The notes beneath the pieces were generated by a model. The model was given only the letters and a program-made list of their open reading frames with translations, was not told the DNA's origin and ran no database searches. Positions 1 through 7,300 of a DNA stretch of 26,019 nt are shown in pieces. Origin of the DNA: JACJYC01 sp964558465 (GTDB lineage: Bacteria; Bacteroidota; Bacteroidia; Chitinophagales; Saprospiraceae); the NCBI GenBank assembly GCA_964558465.1, contig CAZLEF010000098.1:1-26019 (forward strand), read 5' to 3'. The position numbers were made by a program, and so were the translations under genes. Numbering within the stretch: position 1 is the first letter of the stretch; each line of letters begins with the position of its first letter.

Positions 1-79
1 ACCAATCGAACCAATCGAACCAATCGAACCAATCGAACCAATCGAACCAATCGAACCAATCGAACCAATCGAACCAATC
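1..79. repeat. 9-bp tandem array (GAACCAATC)n at left end
   Basis: Nearly nine uninterrupted, identical copies of GAACCAATC (the first lacks two bases) run from the first base of the window to position 79, 16 bases before the first gene. The same unit in reverse complement (GATTGGTTC) closes the window at 26002-26019. The array has no open reading frame of its own and is probably cut by the window edge, so its true length is unknown. Confidence 0.97.
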
Positions 80-95
80 CATTAAATTATCCACC

Positions 96-536
96 ATGCA
101 CAACGAATACCTCCCTTTCTTCCGCCAGTACCTCCAACAACTCCACGACGAAATTGCAGCCTACGGAGAGGAATCGAAAATCTGGTTTTGCCCGCCCGGC
201 ATCAACAATTCAGCCGGCAACCTTTGTTATCACCTGGTGGGCAACCTCAACCATTTTTTTGGCCATGCCCTCGGCAATACGGGGTTTGTACGCAACCGGG
301 AGGAGGAATTCGCCATAAAGGACGTACCAAGGGCCAGGCTATTGGAAATGGTGAAGGATACCCTTGAAATGATGGAGGCGGTGCTGCCGCAGATCCCCGA
401 TTATTCGGCGCCTTATCCGGCTGGTTTATTGCCGGGCGACGGCAGTATTCAGTTGGTGACCAACCGCCTCCTGGCGCACCTGGGGTACCATGTGGGGCAG
501 GTGAATTATCACCGGAGGTTAGTCGTAAGTCGATAG
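96..536 (+). CDS. DinB-like (DUF1572-type) putative metal-binding protein
   Basis: A 146-residue protein that looks like a single four-helix-bundle domain of the DinB/YfiT superfamily. Members bind a divalent metal through three histidines, and some act as thiol-dependent transferases; the substrate here cannot be told. Candidate ligands are His46 (in CYHLVGNLNH), His128 and His132 (in HLGYHVGQ). The length fits the family, and no signal peptide or membrane segment is visible. The ATG at 96 follows an AT-rich stretch directly after the left-end tandem array. The last four residues (VVSR) and the TAG stop are read from the 7-bp array at 518-566, so the natural C-terminus appears replaced or extended by repeat DNA. 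The family call is by motif and length only. Confidence 0.8.
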   Translation: MHNEYLPFFRQYLQQLHDEIAAYGEESKIWFCPPGINNSAGNLCYHLVGNLNHFFGHALGNTGFVRNREEEFAIKDVPRARLLEMVKDTLEMMEAVLPQIPDYSAPYPAGLLPGDGSIQLVTNRLLAHLGYHVGQVNYHRRLVVSR

Positions 537-566
537 TCGTAAGTCGATAGTCGTAAGTCGTAAGTC
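518..566. repeat. 7-bp tandem array (AGTCGTA / AGTCGAT)
   Basis: About seven copies of a 7-bp unit alternating between AGTCGTA and AGTCGAT. The array begins inside the end of the DinB-like gene, encodes its last residues and stop, and ends 13 bases before the -7 box of the next gene, so it occupies the -33 region of that promoter. The same unit reappears at 1334-1382 as the arms of a hairpin. Confidence 0.93.
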
Positions 567-578
567 CCGGTAAAACGG

Positions 579-586
579 TATCTTTG
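579..586 (+). promoter_or_regulatory. Bacteroidota -7 promoter box TATCTTTG
   Basis: TATCTTTG matches the Bacteroidota -7 consensus TAnnTTTG exactly and lies 40 bases before the ATG at 627. No clear -33 TTG is seen; that position is filled by the 7-bp tandem array ending at 566. Confidence 0.65.
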
Positions 587-626
587 TTGGAACCTTAAGT
601 CATTCCGATATCTCAAAAAACAACGT

Positions 627-1331
627 ATGAGAAACATTACTCTTTTATTCACTTGTGTTTGTTTTATTCTATCCAACGCCGGGCTGAACGCCCAGGACAA
701 CCTCTGCGAAAGCGGGTACATGCCCTTCAAAGAAGGCGTTTATTATGAGTTGAGCACCTTTGATAAAAAAGACAAACTCGCCTCGGTCAGCAAAAACAAG
801 ATCGAAGAACTGGAAACCATCGACGGCGGCTTCAAGGCAAAGGTTTCGGTGGAGGTGCTCGACGAAAAGGGTAAAAGCGTATTGCAACGGAGCTATTCCA
901 TGGAATGCAGGGACGGCGTCATTTACATGGACCTGAGCGCCATACTCGACCCGCAGGCCATGGGCGGCATGTCGGGCATGGAGATGGAAGTGAGCGGCAA
1001 CGCCCTGGAATTGCCTTCCAGCATGTCTCCCGGCCAGTCGCTGCCCGACGGAACTTTGGAGATGAAAGCCAAAAGCGGCGGCCTCAACCTCATGACCTTC
1101 AGGATGAATGTCACGGAACGGAAAGTGGAGGCCATCGAATCCATCACCACCCCTGCCGGTACTTTTGAATGTGCCCGCGTTTCCCAAAACATGGAAATGA
1201 AGGCGATCATTAAACGCAGGTTCAAATCGGTTACCTGGTACGCTAAAGGTATCGGCGCGGTCCTGACAGAAAATTACGATGATAAAGGCAAACGGGAGAG
1301 TTATACGCAGTTGACGAAGTTTGAAAACTAG
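627..1331 (+). CDS. Exported DUF3108/TapB-like protein
   Basis: A 234-residue protein with a typical Sec signal peptide: MRNITL, a hydrophobic core to about residue 18, and likely cleavage near LNAQ-D (residues 20-23). The mature part is beta-rich. It opens with a Cys and a YMPFKEGVYYELSTFDKK segment, and its later part (KVEAIESITTPAGTFECARV, then WYAKGIGAVLTENYD) follows the pattern of DUF3108/TapB-like proteins of Bacteroidota: a substrate-like opening, a 'TPAGTF-C' strand and a final 'W-A-GIG-V' strand. The role is unknown; it probably acts in the periplasm or at the outer membrane. An exact -7 box lies 40 bases upstream. It converges on the OmpA lipoprotein gene, with a strong hairpin between them. 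Confidence 0.75.
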   Translation: MRNITLLFTCVCFILSNAGLNAQDNLCESGYMPFKEGVYYELSTFDKKDKLASVSKNKIEELETIDGGFKAKVSVEVLDEKGKSVLQRSYSMECRDGVIYMDLSAILDPQAMGGMSGMEMEVSGNALELPSSMSPGQSLPDGTLEMKAKSGGLNLMTFRMNVTERKVEAIESITTPAGTFECARVSQNMEMKAIIKRRFKSVTWYAKGIGAVLTENYDDKGKRESYTQLTKFEN

Positions 1332-1333
1332 CC

Positions 1334-1382
1334 GATAGTCGTAAGTCGTAAGTCGAGTTGCAACTTACGACTTACAACTATC
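1334..1382. terminator. 20-bp-stem hairpin between converging genes
   Basis: Positions 1334-1353 and 1363-1382 are inverted copies of 20 bases with one mismatch, around a 9-base loop. The arms are built from the GTAAGTC / GTCGTAA unit of the array at 518-566, here present in both orientations. It fills almost the whole 53-base gap between the stop at 1331 and the converging stop at 1385. A role as a bidirectional terminator is inferred from position and stem strength; there is no U-run. Confidence 0.75.
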
Positions 1383-1384
1383 AA

Positions 1385-3367
1385 CTACTCAATAATTTTA
1401 AACGTTGTGCGGCGGTTCATCTGGTGTTCGTCCTCTGTGCAGCGGGTGCATAAACAATCTACTTCAGGCGTGCCTTCGCCATACCCCCGCGCGCTGAGCC
1501 GGGAGGGGTCGATCCCTTTGGAGATCAGGTAATCCACTGCCGATTGGGCGCGTTTTTGCGACAAGTCCTCGTTGTAGGCTGTTGTGCCGCGGCAGTCGGT
1601 ATGCGAAGCCAGTTCGATGCGGATATCCGGGTTCAGGGTCAGGTTTTGAACCAGTTCATCGAGGGTGGGTTTTGCGTCATCGCGGATCTCCCAGCGTTCG
1701 TAATTGTAATAGATATTTTCCAGGCGGATCTCCTGGTTGATGAAGATCTTGTCGAGCACGATCTCTACTTCAAAACGCATTTCCGGAGTGGCCGGATTTT
1801 TGCCGACTCCCTTTGTGGTGAATTTGGCAGTGTTAGACCAATAACCCTTGTGCTCGGCCAAAAAATCGTAATCGGTATTGTCGCCCAATTCCAGGGTGAA
1901 ATAACCGTCTTCGCCCACCTTGACGGTCCGTTTTTCTTTGCCGAACTGGATGTTCACGGAGGATTCCGCCAGCGGTTTCCTGCCCAGCACCTTGCTGTTG
2001 GGATTGGTGGGGTTTTCGTATATTTTTTCCAGCACATAACCGTCGAGGATCATTTTGTAGACCACTTCAACGGGCTTGGGCGGCTCGGGTTCGGGCGGCA
2101 ATATCCGTTTTTCAAATTTGTAAATATCGTCGTTGCCGATGCCTTCGTTTCGGGTGGAGGTCAGGAAACCATGCTGCAAAACACCCTTTGGCAAGGCGGA
2201 CTCCCGGTCGATGACAAAACCGAAATCGTCGCCGCCGGAGTTGACGGGCGGTTTGAGGTTAAAAACGGGGGCCCAGGCGCCGTTGCGCATTTTATAGGTG
2301 CGGAATACATCCAGCCCGCCCATCCCGGTATGCCAGTCGGAGGAAAAGTAAAGCGTATCGCTGTCGATGAAAGGGAATTTTTCGTTGCCCGGGGTATTGA
2401 TGCTGCGGCTCATCAACTCAGGCTGGCCCCATTCGCCGTTGGGTTGCCGTTGCGACACCCAGATGTCCCAGCCGCCCCAACCTTCGGGGTGATTGGCGGC
2501 AAAAAAAAGCTCCTTGCCGTCGGCGGAAAGGCTGGGGGAACTGTAGTTGACGCCTTCCTGGATAAACTCGAGGGTTTTGGGCACGCTCCACCCATCGGTC
2601 AGGCGTTCGCTGACCATGAGTTTGCAATAGGCGTCTTCGTTTTTGGCGCCGGTGCAGCGGGTGAAAAAGAGTTCGCCGTATTCCTGGCTGAACGCTGCGG
2701 CGCCTTCATTGTCGGTGGTATTCAAGCGGTCATCGAAGGGAGAAACCGTGCCGGAACCCAGGTCGACGACGTAAAGGTCGGAAAATGCGTTGCCGGTCCA
2801 GGCATAGGTATCGGCTTCTTTCCCGGCTTTCCGGTCGGAGGTGATCACCAATTGCTGATCCTTGTACAGTACCGGAGAATAATCGGCATAACCCGTGTTA
2901 AAATCGGTCAGCGAGACTTCGTACTCCACGCGTTTGATGCCTTTCCAGCCGATGGCTGTTTCGCACGACAGGATCTCCCGCCGGTATTCGTAAGGGCTGC
3001 CGATCTCGATGCCCAGGTCTTTGAAGGCCTGCATGGCCTCCTTGTAGCGTTCGGCTTTTTTCAGGCCGAAGGCGTATTCTTTCAGGGCGTCCACGCCGGC
3101 CTGGTTGTCGTAGGCCGTTTTATACCATTCGATGGACTCCTCGCTCTTGTTGATGTGCTTATAGGATTCGCCCAGAAGGAAAGCCAGTTTCCCTTTTTCG
3201 ACGCGGCTTTTACTTTTGCGGAATTCTTTCTGGAGCATGTCCACCGCGACGGAATATTGTTTGCGGTCGTGCGCCATCGTGCCGGTCTGGATCTTCTGCG
3301 TGTAGGTGCAGGCGCCGGCGGCAATTGCGAGGATCAGCAAGGTTGCGTAGATCGGGTAATGTTTCAT
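1385..3367 (-). CDS. PorE-like OmpA-family lipoprotein (TPR, PD40, CRD, OmpA)
   Basis: A 660-residue outer-membrane lipoprotein, probably periplasm-facing. The signal peptide ends in the lipobox AGAC with Cys20. TPR-like helices span about residues 25-130. A WD40-like/PD40 propeller follows at about 150-420, with blades such as YSSPSLSADGKELFFAAN and FPFIDSDTLYFSSD. A carboxypeptidase-regulatory-like beta domain lies at about 435-535. A C-terminal OmpA domain has the peptidoglycan-binding pattern HTDCRGTTAYNEDLSQKRA, with the Asp and Arg that bind diaminopimelate. This order is that of PorE, the peptidoglycan anchor of the type IX secretion ring. Bacteroidota carry several paralogues with this architecture and no other T9SS gene is in the window, so PorE itself is only a possibility. 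A Cys-rich CLCTRC segment lies near the end. The ATG at 3367 gives the signal peptide. Confidence 0.9.
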   Translation of the reverse strand: MKHYPIYATLLILAIAAGACTYTQKIQTGTMAHDRKQYSVAVDMLQKEFRKSKSRVEKGKLAFLLGESYKHINKSEESIEWYKTAYDNQAGVDALKEYAFGLKKAERYKEAMQAFKDLGIEIGSPYEYRREILSCETAIGWKGIKRVEYEVSLTDFNTGYADYSPVLYKDQQLVITSDRKAGKEADTYAWTGNAFSDLYVVDLGSGTVSPFDDRLNTTDNEGAAAFSQEYGELFFTRCTGAKNEDAYCKLMVSERLTDGWSVPKTLEFIQEGVNYSSPSLSADGKELFFAANHPEGWGGWDIWVSQRQPNGEWGQPELMSRSINTPGNEKFPFIDSDTLYFSSDWHTGMGGLDVFRTYKMRNGAWAPVFNLKPPVNSGGDDFGFVIDRESALPKGVLQHGFLTSTRNEGIGNDDIYKFEKRILPPEPEPPKPVEVVYKMILDGYVLEKIYENPTNPNSKVLGRKPLAESSVNIQFGKEKRTVKVGEDGYFTLELGDNTDYDFLAEHKGYWSNTAKFTTKGVGKNPATPEMRFEVEIVLDKIFINQEIRLENIYYNYERWEIRDDAKPTLDELVQNLTLNPDIRIELASHTDCRGTTAYNEDLSQKRAQSAVDYLISKGIDPSRLSARGYGEGTPEVDCLCTRCTEDEHQMNRRTTFKIIE

Positions 3368-3486
3368 ATGGATCAGCGAGATTTTCGGCCGTGAATATAA
3401 TGTGGCTTTTGGACAGGATCTGGTTTTAGCCGAGGATCAAACGAATCTGATCCGCTTCAGGATTAAAACAGCCTCCCAAACGCACG

Positions 3487-3552
3487 TTATACTTCGCGCC
3501 GCCCACGCCGCGGCGTGGTGCATAGGGAATCGCCCAAAAGCGCGAAGTATAA
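3487..3552. repeat. Nested inverted repeat around a 16-bp palindrome
   Basis: TTATACTTCGCG at 3487-3498 is repeated in perfect inversion at 3541-3552. Inside the arms sits CCACGCCGCGGCGTGG (3503-3518), a perfect palindrome that also occurs unchanged at 21397-21412. The combination could fold as a cruciform or as a branched RNA hairpin. No transposase or target-site duplication was recognised. Confidence 0.85.
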
Positions 3553-3563
3553 TGCCGCAGGAT

Positions 3564-3586
3564 GGATGGTTTGCCAAAAACCATCC
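3564..3586. repeat. 9-bp-stem hairpin
   Basis: GGATGGTTT (3564-3572) pairs with AAACCATCC (3578-3586) across the 5-base loop GCCAA. No gene ends directly beside it, so a terminator role is not supported. Confidence 0.7.
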
Positions 3587-3670
3587 GACGCGCGGTATAA
3601 TATAAGACGTTTGATGGCAGGGGAATGTTTTCCGGATGGATATTCTTTTTAAAACTCCGTCTGGGCGCAG

Positions 3671-3699
3671 GTGTCGGACACTTTCGAAGTGTCTGACAC
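3671..3699. repeat. 13-bp-stem triloop hairpin at edge of FGE fragment
   Basis: GTGTCGGACACTT (3671-3683) and AAGTGTCTGACAC (3687-3699) are inverted copies with one mismatch, separated by the 3-base loop TCG. It lies exactly where homology to the FGE-sulfatase domain stops, and it contains the in-frame stop (3694-3696) that closes the fragment's frame upstream. Confidence 0.85.
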
Positions 3700-4041
3700 A
3701 CCTTTCTACCCAATGCCGCCGGCCTCTACGACATGAGCGGCAATGTCTGGGAATGGTGCTGGGACTGGTACGGCGAATATCCTCCTTCCGCTCAGACCAA
3801 TCCTCCCGGCTCTGATAAGGGCTCCTACCGGGTTATCCGGGGCGGTTCCTGGTACGACTACCCGGCCTACGTGCGTTGCGCCGATCGCAGCCTCAACGAT
3901 CCGGCCAGCAGGAACTACACTCTGGGCTTTCGGCTCTCCAATACAGATTTTACCGGAACGGCAAACTCCGTTGATTTTGCCGGTGTGTATGTACTGTCCA
4001 GCCCATTATCCTGCATCCTTCATGGATCAAAAACCAGATGA
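3697..4041 (+). pseudogene. C-terminal fragment of an FGE-sulfatase (SUMF1-like) domain
   Basis: From 3709 to about 3945 the plus strand encodes the last ~79 residues of a formylglycine-generating-enzyme/sulfatase-modifying domain: PNAAGLYDMSGNVWEWCWDWY, then YRVIRGGSW and, at the end, LGFRLSN, the usual finish of the fold. The N-terminal ~150-200 residues of a normal domain are absent. An in-frame TGA at 3694-3696, inside a hairpin, closes the frame; the first ATG (3733) falls within the fold. Residues after LGFRLSN are not family-like. It is most simply a gene remnant. The codons after RGGSW are mostly NNC (tac gac tac ... agc ctc aac ... aac tac), and a 7-bp-stem hairpin (3959-3982) follows the domain end. 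Both recall variable regions of diversity-generating retroelements, which often use this fold; this is inference. Confidence 0.75.
3959..3982. repeat. Hairpin just after the FGE fragment
   Basis: CGGCAAA (3959-3965) and TTTGCCG (3976-3982) form a perfect 7-bp stem with a 10-base loop, starting about 14 bases after the last domain codon. It could be a remnant terminator. It is also placed like the hairpin downstream of some retroelement variable regions. Confidence 0.55.
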
Positions 4042-4315
4042 GGGTGTCGCCTGGTACCTTTTGGGAAAGGCGGCGTTCTTTTCTATCGAAACTAATCTTT
4101 GAAGGGTTATTATCAGCCGGCAAAGAAACGCAAGTCGGAGACTTGCAAGGTAGCCGCATCGGGGCGAAGCCCCTCGCGAACGGGTACGCAAAGTGGGAGA
4201 AATCCGGCCCGGCCGACGAGACGTCGGCGGTACAAAGGGGGAACGGCTGCAAAGACTGCCAACTGCCAACTGCCAACTGCCAACTGACCACTTTTACCCG
4301 CCAGCAGGGCTGGGA
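4042..4315. repeat. Composite of triloop hairpins and a 7-bp array
   Basis: No gene is seen. Three perfect hairpins with 3-base loops follow one another: GCAAGTC-GGA-GACTTGC (4130-4146), GGGGC-GAA-GCCCC (4161-4173) and GCCGACG-AGA-CGTCGGC (4212-4228). The third is followed by GGTACAA, the inverse of the TTGTACC that precedes the related hairpin at 18891-18907. An AACTGCC array then runs from 4254 to 4288, just before the end of the TamB-like gene. Confidence 0.85.
4254..4288. repeat. 7-bp tandem array (AACTGCC)n
   Basis: Five units of AACTGCC, the first and last slightly degenerate (the last is AACTGAC), lie 28 bases beyond the stop codon of the minus-strand TamB-like gene. The sequence over that stop (CTACTGACCAC) resembles the last unit, so the array may once have reached the gene end. 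Confidence 0.92.
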
Positions 4316-7300
4316 CTACTGACCACTATTCTCCCTCACCTTCTTCCGCATATCCTCAAAAAACTCCCGGAAGTTGTTAAATTCCTTGCGGTAGCTGAGG
4401 CCCGCGCCGATCTGGAGCCGTCTGCCTGCGGCAATATCGGGTTCGAGGCGTTGGTACACCCGGATTTTGAGGGTCCGTTGGTCGTTGAGGGCGTATTCCA
4501 GCACGAGGTCGTTGCCGAGGAAGGCGCCGCTGGCCAGGGCATTGTTCACCACGTTGCCACCCACCTGGACGGACAGCCGGTCGTTGAACAGGTTTTGGGT
4601 GATGCTCACTTCAAACTCGTTTCCGGTGGAAAGGTTCTGATCCCCGAGGTTGACGTTTCGGTTGTAACTGTAAACGATGTCGAGGTCGGTTCCGGAAAGC
4701 ACCTTTCCCTCTCCGATGACATCCTGGAAAAGTTGGGTCAGCAGGAGGGAGAGCTGGTTGGATAAAAATTCACTGACCGTATTGTAGAAGATGTCTTCGC
4801 CGCGGATGGAGAGGTCGGAAGGCAGGAATTGCCCCACCAGGATGAGGCCGAACACCTGCCGGTTCATTTCGTTGGGGTCCTGTTTGAGGAGGCGCAGTTT
4901 ATTTTCGGCATAGGTTTGCAGTTGTCCGCGGAGGTCGGGGAACGACAGGTCGAAGGTGATGATGGGTTTGAGCAAGTCGCCCTGGAGCCGGAGCAGGAGG
5001 GCTACTTCGGTCTGGTTGCCGGCCTGTTTGCGGATATCGTCGCCGGCGCTGAGCAGGTATTCCTGGATGAAACCGGCCAGGGAAGCCTTGAGGTCCTTGT
5101 ATTCAGCTTCCAGTTGGATCTGGGCCCCGAACGGGTCGCCGCTCCAGCGGATCTGTCCGCCGCGTTTGATCCGGAAATCCTTGTTCACCACGTTGTAGAG
5201 GGTAAACAGATAATTACCCTCTGTGATGGTATAATCGCCGTACATCTGGAAATCGGCGCCCCTGGGGGTCACGATCCGGATATCTCCGCGCCCGGCGCCT
5301 TTGATGACGTCGCCGGTTTGCTCGTTGAAAACGATCTGCATCTGGGCTTCTTCCTTGACGGTGAGTTCCATTTCAAGGTTGACGCCGGTGATCTCTTCGC
5401 CGGATGCGGATTTTTTTTCCGCGTCGTCTTTCTTTTCCAGGAAGCGGAAATTGCGTTTGGACCCGCTGCTCCGGTTGCTGACCGGGATGACCAGTTGGGT
5501 GCTGTCGCCCACGATGGCGTTGACGTAGATATCGGTCTGGTCGAACGAGCCGGTGAAGGTCAGGTAGCCGCTGCCGATGGCGTGGCCGTAAAACAGGTCG
5601 TTATCGCCTTTTTTGGTATCGAGGCCCAGGAAACGCCGGGTCCGGAGGCGGGCCGACAAGCCGAGGTCGGCCAGGTGGTTGTGGGAAAGCCCGCCGTATA
5701 ACACCGCCGAGTGCCCGTATTTATCGTACAGGATCAAACCGGTGGCGTCGAACATAAAGTTGTTGGCGATGATGACGCCTGTTTTAAAGGAATACCGTGT
5801 TTTGAGGAAATCCACGGTAAAAGCGCCGTTGCGCGGCAGGACGTTACCGGTCACGTCGGGACGGGAAGGCTGGCCCGAAAAATTGAGCCGGGCGTTGAAC
5901 AGGCCTTCAATATCCCTCAGGTCGTCGCCGGTAAAGTACCTGGCAATATCGAGGGGGTAACTGAATATGTCGATGGAAAGGTTGAAATAATTCTTTTTCT
6001 GGTCGGAGGGCAGCAACTTTCCGCCTGCCTCGCGCAGGTCGCCGAGGTTGTAAACCCCCTTTGCGGTCAGTTGCATGGTGTCGCGGGTAATGGCCAGGTA
6101 ATAATCCGCCCGGCTGTTGAGGCTGTCCGCTTCAGCCGACAATTCGAACACACCAAAATCCTCCTGGTTGATCAGGAAGGTATCGGCTTTGACAAAGGCC
6201 CTGATCCCTTTCAGTTCGAAAACATTTTGTACGGTCACTACCGTATGAAAAATTCCGTCAAATTGGAGCGGGTCGTAACCCCAGAGGTTGTTGATGAGTT
6301 CAAAGTCGAAATTGCGCAAGTCGAGCAAGGCCCCCTGATCGCCTTGTTTGGAAAGCCGGATCTCGCGGCCATTGCTTTCCAGTTTGAAGTTTTGGGTGTC
6401 AAAATAACCCTTGCCGAAGGAAACAAAATTATTCTGGTCGATCTGCCAGCGCTCATCCAGCAGTTTAAGTTCGGATTCCCTGAACCGGACCTCGTAATTG
6501 AGGCTGTCCTTGAGGTAAAAATAGCCGTCAAATTCAAGGTTTTCGACGTAGGTGGCCTTGTTGCGCTGGGAGAGGCTGAACTCGATGGTATCCCTTTGGA
6601 TCAGGGCGTCCAGGGTAACGGTCGAAAGGAGGTAGTTGTCATTGACCACGGTGGAGTCAACAACCAGGAAAAAATTGGCGTCGCTGCCTTCGATGCCGAT
6701 GCGGGCGGCGACGTCCGACAGAGCGAGGTCGCCAAAACCGAAAAGGGGCATGTCCAGGTCGAGCAGGGCCGAGCCGGCATCCCCGTAGTAGTGGCCGTTG
6801 AGCTGAAGATCCCGGATCTTGTGCAGTTTTGGGTCTACGATCCAGTTGAGGCCTTTGGAATCCTCCAGGAAAATATCGAAGCTGAAATGCCGGGGCGTTG
6901 TGTTTTTTTCGTTGTCGACGATATTGAACCGTTTGGAGAACTCGGGAAAATTCCGGGCAATGAGGGAAGCGAAGGCTTCATGCAGCCGGGTCAGGTCAAA
7001 CTGGCCCTCTACCACCGCGTTGCCGATATCGGAATCGATGGAGAACCGGTGGTTGTTTTTTGGCAAAAGGGAATCGCGTGCAACGATATAAGCAATGTCA
7101 TAGGTGTCAACGTCGTTGTGGGTGAGCGAAATGCCGGTAGCGTTGGCCTTGCCTTCAATGGAGGAATTGCGGATTCGCAGGTTCAGTTCCACTTTGCCGG
7201 AGAGCACGATATCGCTTTTGGAAAGGTTGAGTTTCAGGAGGTCGAGTTTGTTCACATCGGCGTTAAAATCGAAAACGGGGATGGAATCGCCGTAATTGAT

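Larger units (their letters stand above)
3368..3696. other. Palindrome-rich non-coding region
   Basis: No convincing gene is seen in these 329 bases. They hold nested inverted repeats: a 12-bp perfect pair (3487-3498 with 3541-3552) enclosing a 16-bp perfect palindrome (3503-3518), then a 9-bp-stem hairpin (3564-3586), and at the right end a 13-bp-stem hairpin (3671-3699). Any promoter of the lipoprotein gene starting at 3367 must lie here, but only a poor TATATTCA match to the -7 box is visible, on the minus strand. Confidence 0.7.

Noticed and set aside
1544..3394. Long plus-strand open frame opposite the OmpA lipoprotein gene
   Set aside because: It is the antisense shadow of a clear gene: low-complexity, no domain, no promoter, and the minus-strand product has full domain order.
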